From Streptomyces cyaneus (GTDB taxonomy: Bacteria > Actinomycetota > Actinomycetes > Streptomycetales > Streptomycetaceae), in assembly GCF_004028635.1 (NCBI RefSeq), contig NZ_RQJW01000005.1:248001-312000 (forward strand): DNA of 64,000 nt, in the 5' to 3' direction. The notes beneath the pieces were generated by a model that was not told the DNA's origin, searched no databases, and worked only from the letters and a program-made list of their open reading frames with translations. A program made the translations under genes and the position numbers. Below are positions 1 to 8,772 of the stretch, piece by piece. How positions within the stretch are numbered: the first letter of the stretch is position 1; each line of letters opens with the position of its first letter.

Positions 1-54
1 TCCTCTCCCGTTGCTCCGCTCCCGCCGGGCACGGATGCTCCGGCCACATGCGAG

Positions 55-522
55 GTGCCGCACTTCGCTCCGGTACGGGTGCGTGGTGGGCGGTATCGAC
101 TACGCCGGCTCGTACGGCACCGGAGGCGGGCCGTGGCGGTCGGGCTCGCCGTGACCGCGGCTGCACTCGTGGCGGCCGGCCCGCGGGAGGCCGACCGGGC
201 GCGCGGGCATCCGGTGGCGGAACCGGTACACCAGCACCGGGCAGTGGAGCGGGTCTCCGCGCCGGTGCGGATCGCCGACGGGGCCGCCGTGCGGCTGCTG
301 CGGCCCGGCGACCGGGTCGATGTGATCGCCGCGCAGGAGACGGCGACGGGCGCCGACGCCGCCCGGGTGGTCGCGCGCGGGGCACGGGTGACGAAGGTGC
401 CGGAGCCGCTGGACGCCGCCGGAGAGAGCGGGGCGCTGGTAGTGCTGTCGGTGCCGCGTGCGACCGCGGCGCGCCTAGCCGGCGCGAGCGCCACGGCGCG
501 GCTGGCGGTGACGTGGTGCTGA
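55..522 (+). CDS. CpaB/RcpC-like SAF-domain membrane protein
   Basis: 155 aa. After a basic N-terminus there is one short membrane segment (about residues 27-42), then a SAF-like segment containing RLLRPGDRVDVIAA and an alternating beta pattern, as in the Flp-pilus assembly protein CpaB/RcpC. It is shorter than full CpaB, like other stand-alone Streptomyces copies. The start (GTG at 55) is near the window edge and has no clear ribosome binding site, so it is uncertain. It lies 93 bp before mscL on the same strand. A role in pilus assembly is family inference only; no tad genes are visible here. Confidence 0.6.
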   Translation: MPHFAPVRVRGGRYRLRRLVRHRRRAVAVGLAVTAAALVAAGPREADRARGHPVAEPVHQHRAVERVSAPVRIADGAAVRLLRPGDRVDVIAAQETATGADAARVVARGARVTKVPEPLDAAGESGALVVLSVPRATAARLAGASATARLAVTWC

Positions 523-615
523 GCCGGGGGCCCAACTGGACAGGGTGGCCGGGCCCTGACGTAGGTTGCGGATCGGTTTGTTCCACAACCTGTGCGCGCG
601 AGGAGAGGCTCCGAA

Positions 616-1074
616 GTGAGCGAGAAGAAGGAACCGAGCGTCTGGGAGGGCTTCAAGGCCTTCCTGATGCGCGGGAACGTCGTCGATCTGGCCGTGGCGG
701 TGGTCATCGGTGCCGCGTTCACCAACATCGTCAACGCGGTGGTGAAGGGGATCATCAACCCACTGGTCGGCGCGATCGGCACCAAGAACCTCGATCACTA
801 CAGCTCGTGCCTGAGCTCGACGTGCGAGGGCGAGCAGGGAATCACGATCCTGTGGGGCTCGGTCCTCGGCGCGACCCTCAGCTTCGTGATCACCGCGGCC
901 GTCGTCTACTTCCTGATGGTCCTGCCGATGGCCAAGTACCTGGCCCGGGTGGAGGCCCGCAGGAAGGCGAAGGAGGGTGCCCACGAGGTGGTCGAGGTGA
1001 CCGAGCTGGAGGTGCTCAAGGAGATCCGCGACGCATTGGTGGCGCAGCGCGGTTCAGGGCACAACGAGCAGTAA
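616..1074 (+). CDS. mscL: Large-conductance mechanosensitive channel MscL
   Basis: 152 aa membrane channel that opens under membrane tension to release solutes during hypo-osmotic shock. The N-terminal amphipathic helix (GFKAFLMRGNVVDLAVAVVI) and TM1 are typical, TM2 lies at about residues 80-105, and a charged C-terminal helix follows. The periplasmic loop has two cysteines. The GTG start is chosen because AGGAG lies 10 bases upstream; an in-frame ATG 24 bases earlier lacks a site. Probably monocistronic or co-transcribed with the CpaB-like gene. Confidence 0.93.
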   Translation: MSEKKEPSVWEGFKAFLMRGNVVDLAVAVVIGAAFTNIVNAVVKGIINPLVGAIGTKNLDHYSSCLSSTCEGEQGITILWGSVLGATLSFVITAAVVYFLMVLPMAKYLARVEARRKAKEGAHEVVEVTELEVLKEIRDALVAQRGSGHNEQ

Positions 1075-1078
1075 CGGC

Positions 1079-1261
1079 TCAGAGGTGGTGGGGCGGCTTC
1101 TCGTCGAGGAAGCGCTTCAGGTCGGCCGCGCTGTCACCGGCGGCGCCCGGCCGCTCGCCCCATCCTCGGTCCGTGTCGTCCGAGGACTGCTGGTCCAGCG
1201 GATCGTCGAAGATCAGCGCGGACTTCGGCTCGCGCGGCTCGGGGGCGGGGGCGGTACTCAT
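1079..1261 (-). CDS. Small acidic hypothetical protein
   Basis: 60 aa, convergent with mscL (4 bp between the stops). Rich in Pro, Asp and Glu, ending in DLKRFLDEKPPHHL, with no membrane segment or known domain. The ATG at 1261 starts the part whose composition looks like a real small Streptomyces protein. The open frame continues far upstream antisense to ltrA, but that extension looks like a shadow. Function unknown. Confidence 0.55.
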   Translation of the reverse strand: MSTAPAPEPREPKSALIFDDPLDQQSSDDTDRGWGERPGAAGDSAADLKRFLDEKPPHHL

Positions 1262-1387
1262 GCGTCCAGGGTACGGCCCGTGCGGCGGCCCTCCACGGCG
1301 ACAACCCTCCCGGCGGCGATCCCGGCGCTTGCGCGCTTGTGATCCCTTCGCAAGAAATTCCCCGCCCCATCTGCTGTGCTTGACCCC

Positions 1388-2626
1388 ATGACGTCCAGTT
1401 CGACTCCCGCGCCGGACTCCCCCCGCCCGCCCGGAACCCGCCACCCGCTGCGCAGGCTCACGGCCCGAGGCCGGGGTGAGGCGCACCGCGCCGCCACCCC
1501 GCTGGAACTCTTCTTCGACCTGTGCTTCGTGGTGGCCATCGCCCAAGCCGGCATGCAGCTGGTGCACGCGGTCGCCGAGGGGCACGCGGGCGAGGGGATC
1601 CTCAATTACGCGATGGTGTTCTTCGCCATCTGGTGGGCCTGGATGAACTTCACCTGGTTCGCCTCGGCCTACGACAACGACGACGTGCTCTACCGGGTCG
1701 TCACCCTGATCCAGATGGCCGGTGTGCTGGTCCTGGCGGCCGGGGTCTCCCGGGCGTTCGAGGACCATGAGTTCCTGGCGGTGTGGCTGGGCTATGTGGT
1801 CATGCGGCTCGCCCTGGCGGCGCAGTGGCTGCGGGCGGCCAGGTCGAGTGAGGGCCCGGAGCGGACGATGGCCCTGCGGTACACCGTCGGCGTGCTGCTG
1901 TGTCTGGTCGGCTGGCTGGGGCTGGTGGTGCTGCCCGAGGACGCCAGGCCCTGGCTGTTCCTGGTCATGGCGATCCTCGAGTTGTGTGTGCCGCCGTACG
2001 CGGAGAAGGACCACCCCACGTCCTGGCATCCGCGCCATATCGCCGAGCGGTACGGGCTGTTCACGATCATCGTGCTCGGTGAGACCATCGCCGCGGCCAC
2101 GGTCGCCGTGAAGGCCGGCATCGACGAGAACGACGCGCTGGGCGACCTGCTGCCGATCGCCGCGGGCGGGCTGTTGATCATCTTCGCCGCGTGGTGGATC
2201 TACTTCGTGGTGCCGATCCATGGGCACCTGCGCTCCAACAAGCAGGCGTTCCTGTGGGGTTACGGTCACTACCTGGTCTTCGCCTCGGCGGCCGCGATCG
2301 GCGCGGGCCTGGAGGTGGCGGTCGAGCAGGTCGTCGGCAAGGCGCACATCTCGACGCTGGCCGCGTCGGCGGCGGTGACCCTGCCGACGGCGCTCTATCT
2401 GCTCACCGTCTGGGCGCTGCACTCGCGCCACTTCAAGTTCGGCATCACCCAGCAGCTGGTGCTGCCGACCACGGCCCTGCTGGTGATCTGCTGCACGTTC
2501 CTGGGCGACTGGGCGGTGCTCGCGGCCGGCCTCATATCGGCGGGGGCGGTGGCGACCGGGGAGACGCTGACGGCGCGCAGGTCTGCCGGAGCGGGCGGGA
2601 CGGCGGCGCGGGCGCCGGTCGCCTGA
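1388..2626 (+). CDS. ltrA: Low temperature requirement protein A (LtrA) family membrane protein
   Basis: 412 aa polytopic membrane protein. The family signature ATPLELFFDLCFVVAIAQ is at about residues 37-54, followed by ten or so hydrophobic segments and the conserved HIAERYGLFTIIVLGETI. The family is named for a Listeria gene needed for growth at low temperature; its biochemical role is not established. The ATG at 1388 is preferred over a GTG 12 bases upstream. It runs toward the P1 peptidase gene, 59 bp downstream. Confidence 0.85.
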   Translation: MTSSSTPAPDSPRPPGTRHPLRRLTARGRGEAHRAATPLELFFDLCFVVAIAQAGMQLVHAVAEGHAGEGILNYAMVFFAIWWAWMNFTWFASAYDNDDVLYRVVTLIQMAGVLVLAAGVSRAFEDHEFLAVWLGYVVMRLALAAQWLRAARSSEGPERTMALRYTVGVLLCLVGWLGLVVLPEDARPWLFLVMAILELCVPPYAEKDHPTSWHPRHIAERYGLFTIIVLGETIAAATVAVKAGIDENDALGDLLPIAAGGLLIIFAAWWIYFVVPIHGHLRSNKQAFLWGYGHYLVFASAAAIGAGLEVAVEQVVGKAHISTLAASAAVTLPTALYLLTVWALHSRHFKFGITQQLVLPTTALLVICCTFLGDWAVLAAGLISAGAVATGETLTARRSAGAGGTAARAPVA

Positions 2627-2685
2627 CCGGCCCCACATGGCCGGACATCGCGGGGCCGCGTCGGTTGCTGGACGAGACTGGCCCC

Positions 2686-3732
2686 ATGACAGTTGACGCT
2701 CTGACAGATGTCGCCGGGCTGCGGGTCGGGCACGCGACGCGCATCGGCGACGGTTGGCTCACCGGCACCACGGTCGTCCTCGCTCCCGAGGGCGGGGCCG
2801 TCGCAGCGGTGGACGTGCGCGGCGGCGGCCCCGGCACCAAGGAGACCGACGCCCTCGATCCGCGCAACCTCGTGCAGAAGGTCGAGGCGATCGTGCTGAC
2901 CGGCGGCAGCGCGTACGGGCTCGACGCGGCGTCCGGGGTGATGGCCTGGCTGGAGGAGCGGGGGCGCGGGGTGCGCGTGGGGGTGGATCCGGCGCATGTC
3001 GTGCCGGTGGTGCCCGCGGCCTGCGTCTTCGATCTGGGCCGGGGCGGCGACTTCCGAGCGAGGCCGGACGCGGCCACGGGGCGGGCTGCGGTCGAGGCGG
3101 CCGCGGCGAGCGAGGCGGGGTCGCCCGTGCGGCAGGGGTGCGTGGGCGCGGGTACGGGGGCGACGGTCGGGTCGGTGAAGGGCGGGATCGGCACGGCGAG
3201 CGTCGTCCTCGACTCGGGGATCACGGTGGCGGCGCTGGTGGTGGCCAACGCGGCGGGGGCGGCGGTGGATCCGGAGACGGGGGTGCTGTACGGGGAGTTG
3301 TTCCAGGGGCGTGTGGACTATCCGCAGGGGCAGGTCCATGAGGCCGCGCGCCTGCGCCTCGCGGAGGTCGCGGCGAAGAACGCGCCGCCCCCGCTGAACA
3401 CCACGCTCGCGGTGGTCGCCACCGACGCCGACCTGTCGAAGGCGCAGGCGCAGAAGCTGGCCGGTACGGCGCACGACGGCATCGCGCGCGCCGTGCGGCC
3501 GGTGCATCTGCTCAACGACGGGGACACCGTGTTCGCGCTGGCCACCGGGGACCGGCCGCTCGACGCCGGGCACCCGCTCGCGCTGAACGAGCTTCTCGCT
3601 GCGGGCGCGGACGCGGTGACGCGGGCGATCGTGCGGGCCGTGCGCGCGGCCGAGTCGGTGGACGGACCGGGTGGAGTGTGGCCGTCGTACGGGGAGTTGT
3701 ACGGGAGCGCCGGTGACAGGGGGCAACACTGA
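2686..3732 (+). CDS. P1 family peptidase (DmpA/BapA-like, family S58)
   Basis: 348 aa Ntn-hydrolase-fold peptidase. The GGSAYGLDAASGVMAWLEE segment and the conserved PPPLNTTLAVVATDA motif (about residues 235-249) are seen. In this family the chain self-cleaves before the residue after the Asn-like position, so Thr at about 239 is the expected nucleophile. Members act as aminopeptidases or beta-peptidyl peptidases; the substrate here is unknown. The ATG at 2686 is the first start that gives the normal MTVDALTDVAGLRVGH beginning. No signal peptide. Confidence 0.85.
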   Translation: MTVDALTDVAGLRVGHATRIGDGWLTGTTVVLAPEGGAVAAVDVRGGGPGTKETDALDPRNLVQKVEAIVLTGGSAYGLDAASGVMAWLEERGRGVRVGVDPAHVVPVVPAACVFDLGRGGDFRARPDAATGRAAVEAAAASEAGSPVRQGCVGAGTGATVGSVKGGIGTASVVLDSGITVAALVVANAAGAAVDPETGVLYGELFQGRVDYPQGQVHEAARLRLAEVAAKNAPPPLNTTLAVVATDADLSKAQAQKLAGTAHDGIARAVRPVHLLNDGDTVFALATGDRPLDAGHPLALNELLAAGADAVTRAIVRAVRAAESVDGPGGVWPSYGELYGSAGDRGQH

Positions 3733-3882
3733 GGGGGTGGCACCGGGTCCGCGCGGTCGATTGTCGCGGTTGTGTCACGTGATGGCATTCACCGCGAACG
3801 GCGGGAACCCGGTCCGGTGACGGTGGCCTCTTGCACCGTGGAACGGAACGGATCCCGCAGATCGTAAGAACTGGAGCAGCTC

Positions 3883-5103
3883 GTGACAACGCCGGACATA
3901 GCAGCGCGGCGCGCAGTGGGGGCCTGTGCCGCCCTGATGATCGGCGCCCTGACCCTCACCGCCTGCGGTGGGAGCGCCAACGCCGACCACGAGGACGCCA
4001 AGGGCGGGCAGGGCTCGTCCAACACCTCCGCAGCGAAGATCGTGATCTCGGCGAAGGACGGCTCGACAGGCGCGTCGATCAACACGACCGGTGTGAAGGT
4101 CAGCGACGGCAAGCTGACCGACGTGAAGATGACGGTGGCGAAGACCGGGCAGGTCGTGCCGGGGTCCCTGTCCGCCGACGGAGGCAGTTGGCAGCCGAAG
4201 GAGCAGCTGGAGCGGGGGACGAAGTACCAGATATCGGCCACCGCGAAGGACGCGGACGGGCGTACGGCCGCCGCCGACTCCGACTTCACCACGGTCACTT
4301 CGGCCAACAGTTTCATCGGGAGGTACACACCCGACGACGGCACCACGGTCGGTGTCGGCATGCCGGTGTCGTTCAACTTCGACAAGGCGATCAGCGACAA
4401 GAAGGCCGTGCAGTCGCACATCGAGGTCACCTCCAGCAGCGGCCAGAAGGTCGTCGGGCACTGGTTCGGGACGCAGCGGCTCGACTTCCGGCCCGAGGAG
4501 TACTGGAAGGCCGGCTCCAAGGTCACGATGAAGATCGACCTGGACGGTGTCGAGGGCGCGAACGGCATCCGCGGGGTGCAGAAGAAGACGGTCAGCTTCA
4601 CCATCGGCCGCTCGCAGGTGTCCACCGTCGACGTGAACACGCAGACCATGACGGTCGTGCGGGACGGCAAGACCGTCAAGTCCGTTCCGATCTCGGCGGG
4701 CAGCTCGGAGTTCTCCACCTACAACGGGCAGATGGTGATCTCCGAGAAGTACAAGAAGCTGCGCATGGACAGCCGCACGGTCAACCTCGCCGACGCGTAC
4801 GACATCAAGGACGTGCCGAACGCGATGCGGCTGACGCAGTCGGGGACGTTCCTGCACGGCAACTACTGGTACAACAAGGGCAACCCGCCCTTCGGCAGCC
4901 AGGGCACCAGCCACGGCTGCGTCGGCCTGCGGGACATGCGGGGCGGGCAGGGAGACACCCCCGCCAAGTGGTTCTACGACAACTCGATCCTCGGCGACGT
5001 GGTGATCGTCAAGAACTCCCCCGACAAGACCGTCACGCCGGACAACGGGCTCAACGGCTGGAACATGGCGTGGAGCGAGTGGGTCGCGGGCAGCGCCGCG
5101 TGA
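3883..5103 (+). CDS. L,D-transpeptidase lipoprotein with N-terminal Ig-like domains
   Basis: 406 aa. A lipoprotein signal ends in the lipobox LTAC at about residue 27, a low-complexity linker follows, then two Ig-like beta domains (about 50-245) and a C-terminal YkuD catalytic domain. The active-site pattern is visible: His at about 325 (FLHGNYW) and SHGC with Cys at about 346. These enzymes make 3-3 peptidoglycan cross-links outside the membrane. SHGC is followed by VGLRD rather than the common V/I-R, as in actinobacterial Ig-Ldt proteins. GTG start with GGAG upstream. A strong hairpin follows the gene. Confidence 0.9.
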   Translation: MTTPDIAARRAVGACAALMIGALTLTACGGSANADHEDAKGGQGSSNTSAAKIVISAKDGSTGASINTTGVKVSDGKLTDVKMTVAKTGQVVPGSLSADGGSWQPKEQLERGTKYQISATAKDADGRTAAADSDFTTVTSANSFIGRYTPDDGTTVGVGMPVSFNFDKAISDKKAVQSHIEVTSSSGQKVVGHWFGTQRLDFRPEEYWKAGSKVTMKIDLDGVEGANGIRGVQKKTVSFTIGRSQVSTVDVNTQTMTVVRDGKTVKSVPISAGSSEFSTYNGQMVISEKYKKLRMDSRTVNLADAYDIKDVPNAMRLTQSGTFLHGNYWYNKGNPPFGSQGTSHGCVGLRDMRGGQGDTPAKWFYDNSILGDVVIVKNSPDKTVTPDNGLNGWNMAWSEWVAGSAA

Positions 5104-5146
5104 TCCACTGAAGTACCGTCCGAGCAGGGATTCTTGACAGTTCGTC

Positions 5147-5184
5147 GGGCCGCGCGGGAACTTCTCGCGCGGCCCGCGCGTTTT
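5147..5184 (+). terminator. Rho-independent-type terminator after the L,D-transpeptidase gene
   Basis: Perfect 10-bp stem (GGGCCGCGCG at 5147-5156 with CGCGCGGCCC at 5166-5175), 9-nt loop, then GCGCG and TTTT. It lies 44 bp after the stop codon. Confidence 0.8.
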
Positions 5185-5281
5185 ACCGGACGTACGTTTT
5201 CTCGGTTCCCGGACATGATGTCCGCCCGAGGGGCTACGGTATGCACCCACAAGGTGACATGCAGCAACGCCGGGAGAAGCC

Positions 5282-6028
5282 TTGAGCGTTCCGTACGAGA
5301 CGGCAGCGTACGAACCACCCGAGTCGCCGGAGTCTCCGGAGGAGCACCTCGCGCGACTCCTCGGCCGCGCCCTGAACTCCTTCGAGCTGCCCGACGAGAC
5401 GATACGGCTGCTCGACTGTGCGCTGGCTCATGACAGTTCGCTGCACTCCGCGCACCACAGCGCGGGGCTGCACCGCGAGACGTATCGGCACACCTGGCTG
5501 CTCGCCGACGGCTCGGCGCTCACACTGTGGGAGCTCGTCCACAACACCGCGCAGGGCCGCGCCCCGCAGCACGAGGTGTACGTCGACGAGGAGGAGCTGC
5601 GCGCAGCGACCGCCCGGCTGCCGCTGCCGCCGGACGCGCCGGACTTCGAACTGCCGGTGACGGTGCAGCTGTCCCCGATACCCGGGCCCCGGCACGCGTA
5701 TGTGCCGGACGACTCGGCCGACCACGCGCGCCGCTTACTGCGCCGGGCGGAGAACGCCGACCGGCCGGACGCGGCGACGGCCGCGCTGCTGACCACGGCG
5801 TTCGCGCACCAGATCACGCAGGCGTTCGGGCGCCCGGGCCGCGCGAGGCGCCCCGGCTTGTGCTTCTCGCTCTACGAGCACGCCTTCCTGCTGCACGACG
5901 GCAGGGAGGTCTCCCTCTGGGAGGTCGAGCACACGGCGACACCGGACGGGCGGCACATGTGCGAGGTGTACGTCAGCGAGGACGCGGCAAGGGATGCGAT
6001 GGAGCGGCGGGCGGCGCGGGTGTCGTGA
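5282..6028 (+). CDS. DUF6227 family protein
   Basis: 248 aa soluble protein of a Streptomyces-restricted family. Two similar halves are visible: each has a TLWELVHNTA/SLWEVEHTAT type strand followed by a EVYVDEE/EVYVSED segment, suggesting an internal duplication. No catalytic motif recognised and function unknown. The TTG start at 5282 is supported by GGGAG 6 bases upstream. The codon overlaps the stop of a possible 14-codon leader frame (5241-5285). Confidence 0.75.
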   Translation: MSVPYETAAYEPPESPESPEEHLARLLGRALNSFELPDETIRLLDCALAHDSSLHSAHHSAGLHRETYRHTWLLADGSALTLWELVHNTAQGRAPQHEVYVDEEELRAATARLPLPPDAPDFELPVTVQLSPIPGPRHAYVPDDSADHARRLLRRAENADRPDAATAALLTTAFAHQITQAFGRPGRARRPGLCFSLYEHAFLLHDGREVSLWEVEHTATPDGRHMCEVYVSEDAARDAMERRAARVS

Positions 6029-6043
6029 CGCCGAACCCGTCGT

Positions 6044-6298
6044 TCAGCGGCCGTTGCTGAGCTGTCGTACCAGTCCCGCGAACGCGTCCCGTTCCGCCGG
6101 GGTCAGTTCCACCGCCTCCAACTCGGGGGCGGTCTGCCGCTGGTGCGGGAGCGCGGAGGGAGCCGGGCGCGTGCGCCACGGCGACGACTTGAGGCGGGCT
6201 CGGCGCAGGACGCGGGCCAGGCCGATCACCCAGAGCACGGCCGCCAGGGCGAGGACGACCGGCCCCAGCAGCTGGAGGAACGAGACGTGCTCAGGCAT
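6044..6298 (-). CDS. Small single-pass membrane protein
   Basis: 84 aa. A hydrophobic segment at about residues 8-30 is followed by a basic cluster (RVLRRARLKSSPWR), predicting a cytoplasmic C-terminus of about 55 residues that ends in the helical LTPAERDAFAGLVRQLS. Convergent with the DUF6227 gene (15 bp between stops). The ATG at 6298 excludes an upstream stretch that overlaps the fruA terminator hairpin. Function unknown. Confidence 0.6.
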   Translation of the reverse strand: MPEHVSFLQLLGPVVLALAAVLWVIGLARVLRRARLKSSPWRTRPAPSALPHQRQTAPELEAVELTPAERDAFAGLVRQLSNGR

Positions 6299-6314
6299 GC
6301 GCCCCAGTAGACAC

Positions 6315-6344
6315 CACGGTCCGGGCCTTTGGGCCCGGACCGTG
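6315..6344 (-). terminator. Terminator of the fru operon
   Basis: Perfect 13-bp inverted repeat (6315-6327 and 6332-6344) with a 4-nt loop, 75 bp after the fruA stop. No U-tract, which is usual in Streptomyces. It separates fruA from the downstream small membrane gene. Confidence 0.75.
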
Positions 6345-6418
6345 ACGTATCTCGCAGGTGCCGTGAACAACTCACAGCGCATCAAAGGGACAAGCGGGAG
6401 GCTTGCCCGGCGGAGGGC

Positions 6419-8503
6419 TTACGCCGCCACCGGCTGCTTCGCCTCCGCGGTCGCCGCGGCCGGGGACTCGGCGGCCGCCGTGCCCTCCGGGGCCGTCTTG
6501 CGCATGCCCTTCAGGAGGATGACCAGGCCGGCCGTGATCGCCGTACCGACCGCGATGGCCAGCAGGTACAGGAACGGCTTGCCGATCAGGAAGGTGACCC
6601 AGATGCCGCCGTGCGGGGCGCGCAGGGTCGAGCCGAACGCCATGGTCAGCGCGCCGGTGACCGCGCCGCCCGCCATGGAGGCGGGGATGACGCGAAGCGG
6701 GTCGGCCGCGGCGAAGGGGATCGCGCCCTCGGAGATGAAGGAGGCGCCCAGGACCACGGCGGCCTTGCCGTTCTCGCGCTCGGCCGGGGTGAACAGCTTC
6801 TTGCGGAGGAAGGTCGCGAGGGCCATGCCCAGCGGCGGGACCATACCCGCGGCCATCACGGCGGCCATGATCTTCATGGCGGAGTCGCTGGGGGCCGCGA
6901 CCGAGATTCCGGCCGTCGCGAAGGTGTAGGCCACCTTGTTGACCGGGCCGCCGAGGTCGAAGCACATCATCAGGCCGAGCAGGACGCCGAGCAGGATGGC
7001 GTTGGTGCCGGAGAGGCTGTTCAGCCAGTCGGTCAGGCCCTTCTGCGCCTCGGAGATCGGCTTGCCGATCACCACGAACATCAGGAAGCCGACGACCGCC
7101 GAGGAGACCAGCGGGATCACCACCACCGGCATGATGCCGCGCAGCACCGGCGGGATGTTGATGCGCTGGATGCCGAGGACCACACCGCCGGCGATCAGAC
7201 CGGCGACGAGACCGCCGAGGAAGCCCGCGCCGATGGTGACGGAGATCGCGCCGCCGACGAAGCCGGGCACGAGTCCTGGCCGGTCGGCCATGCCGTAGGC
7301 GATGTATCCGGCGAGCACCGGGACGAGGAAGCCGAAGGCCGCGGCGCCGATCTGGAACATCAGCGCGCCCCAGCTGTCGAGCTGGCCCCAGTCGAAGTGC
7401 TCGGTGACCGACTTGGCCTCGTTGATCTGGTAGCCGCCGATCGCGAAGCCGAGGGCGATCAGCAGACCGCCGGCCGCGACGAACGGGACCATGTAACTCA
7501 CGCCGGACATCAGCCACTTGCGCAGCTTGGTGCCGTAGCCCTCGCCGGGCTCGCCGGCGCGCTCGACGGGGGTACCGCCGCCGGGCCGGGCGGCCGCGGT
7601 GACCTCACCGCGCTCGGCCTTGGCGCGCACCTCGGCGATGAGCTCGGCGGGGCGGTTGATGCCCGCCTTCACGCCGACGTCGACGGTCGGCTTGCCGGCG
7701 AACCGGTCCTTCTCCCGTACGGACACGTCGTGGGCGAAGATCACGCCGTCCGCCGCCGCGATGACGGCCGGGTCGAGCCGGGTGAAGCCGGCCGAGCCCT
7801 GCGTCTCGACGACGAGCTCGACGCCCGCCTCGCGGCCCGCGTTCTCCAGGGACTCGGCCGCCATGTACGTGTGGGCGATGCCGGTCGGGCAGGAGGTGAC
7901 GGCGACGATACGGAAGGGGCGGTCGCCGGACGTCTCGGCGGGGGTGCCCTCGGCAGGGGTGGTGGTGCCCGTGGCGGCGTCGGCGGAGGCCGCCACCGAC
8001 GACGCCACGGAGTCTGTAGGAACGGCGCCGTCAGGCGCGTCGGGGGCCTCGGCCGCCGGGGGCTCCTCGCCCCGGATCAGTGCCGCCGCCGATGCCGCGT
8101 CGCCCGCCGACCGCAGCGCGTCCGTGAACTCTGTGTTCATCAGCTGGCGGGCCAGCGACGACAGGATCGTCAGATGGGCGTCGTCCGCGCCGGCCGGGGC
8201 GGCGATCAGGAAGATCAGGTCGGCCGGACCGTCCGCCGCGCCGAAGTCGATGCCGGCGGCGCTGCGCCCGAAGGCGAGCGTCGGCTCGGTGACGTGCTCG
8301 CTACGGCAGTGCGGGATGCCGATGCCGCCGTCGAGGCCGGTCGGCATCTGTGCTTCGCGCGCGGCCACGTCGGCGAGGAAGCCCTCCAGGTCGGTCACCC
8401 GGCCCAGGGCCACCATGCGCTCGGCGAGGGCACGCGCCGCCGCTTCCTTGGTGTCGGCGGACAGGTCGAGATCGACCAGGTCCGCGGTGATCATGTCGCT
8501 CAT
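6419..8503 (-). CDS. fruA: Fructose-specific PTS enzyme IIABC
   Basis: 694 aa membrane phosphotransferase that imports fructose as fructose 1-phosphate. Order of domains: EIIA at about 1-150 (phospho-His in GIGIPHCRSEH), a Ala/Pro-rich linker, EIIB at about 192-290 (phospho-Cys in VTSCPTGIAHTYMAAE), and EIIC from about 325 with eight or more membrane segments. The ATG at 8503 has AAGGAG upstream. A longer in-frame start at 8776 overlaps the fruK stop, but the extra 91 residues are Pro/Arg-rich and unlike EIIA. Last gene of fruR-fruK-fruA; separated from fruK by a 269-bp gap with a strong hairpin. Confidence 0.94.
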   Translation of the reverse strand: MSDMITADLVDLDLSADTKEAAARALAERMVALGRVTDLEGFLADVAAREAQMPTGLDGGIGIPHCRSEHVTEPTLAFGRSAAGIDFGAADGPADLIFLIAAPAGADDAHLTILSSLARQLMNTEFTDALRSAGDAASAAALIRGEEPPAAEAPDAPDGAVPTDSVASSVAASADAATGTTTPAEGTPAETSGDRPFRIVAVTSCPTGIAHTYMAAESLENAGREAGVELVVETQGSAGFTRLDPAVIAAADGVIFAHDVSVREKDRFAGKPTVDVGVKAGINRPAELIAEVRAKAERGEVTAAARPGGGTPVERAGEPGEGYGTKLRKWLMSGVSYMVPFVAAGGLLIALGFAIGGYQINEAKSVTEHFDWGQLDSWGALMFQIGAAAFGFLVPVLAGYIAYGMADRPGLVPGFVGGAISVTIGAGFLGGLVAGLIAGGVVLGIQRINIPPVLRGIMPVVVIPLVSSAVVGFLMFVVIGKPISEAQKGLTDWLNSLSGTNAILLGVLLGLMMCFDLGGPVNKVAYTFATAGISVAAPSDSAMKIMAAVMAAGMVPPLGMALATFLRKKLFTPAERENGKAAVVLGASFISEGAIPFAAADPLRVIPASMAGGAVTGALTMAFGSTLRAPHGGIWVTFLIGKPFLYLLAIAVGTAITAGLVILLKGMRKTAPEGTAAAESPAAATAEAKQPVAA

Positions 8504-8626
8504 CGCGGGCTCCTTCGCACGCGTATCGCCCGGGGAGTCTGGTGGGCGGTGAAGGGGACGGGGGTGCCGTGGGGGGGCGGCGTGAATGCGGTGGGGGGCG
8601 GCGGGGGTGGAGGGGGGTTTGGAGGT

Positions 8627-8661
8627 GGGGGAGGCGGGGTCGGGGAACACCCGCCTCCCCC
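8627..8661 (-). promoter_or_regulatory. Intercistronic hairpin between fruK and fruA
   Basis: Perfect 12-bp stem (GGGGGAGGCGGG at 8627-8638 with CCCGCCTCCCCC at 8650-8661), 11-nt loop, inside the 269-bp fruK-fruA gap. The adjoining plus strand (8592-8645) carries six G-runs of four or more, enough for a G-quadruplex on the template strand. It could attenuate or process the fru mRNA; this is inference. Confidence 0.55.
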
Positions 8662-8772
8662 GGGCGACAGAGCGGCTCAGGAGGCCCTGCCGTCCGTCGG
8701 CGGGCGTGAGTAACGCCGAGCTTCGCCGTTCACGGACCGAATCGGCAAGAAGTGTGACAACCACGACATTCG

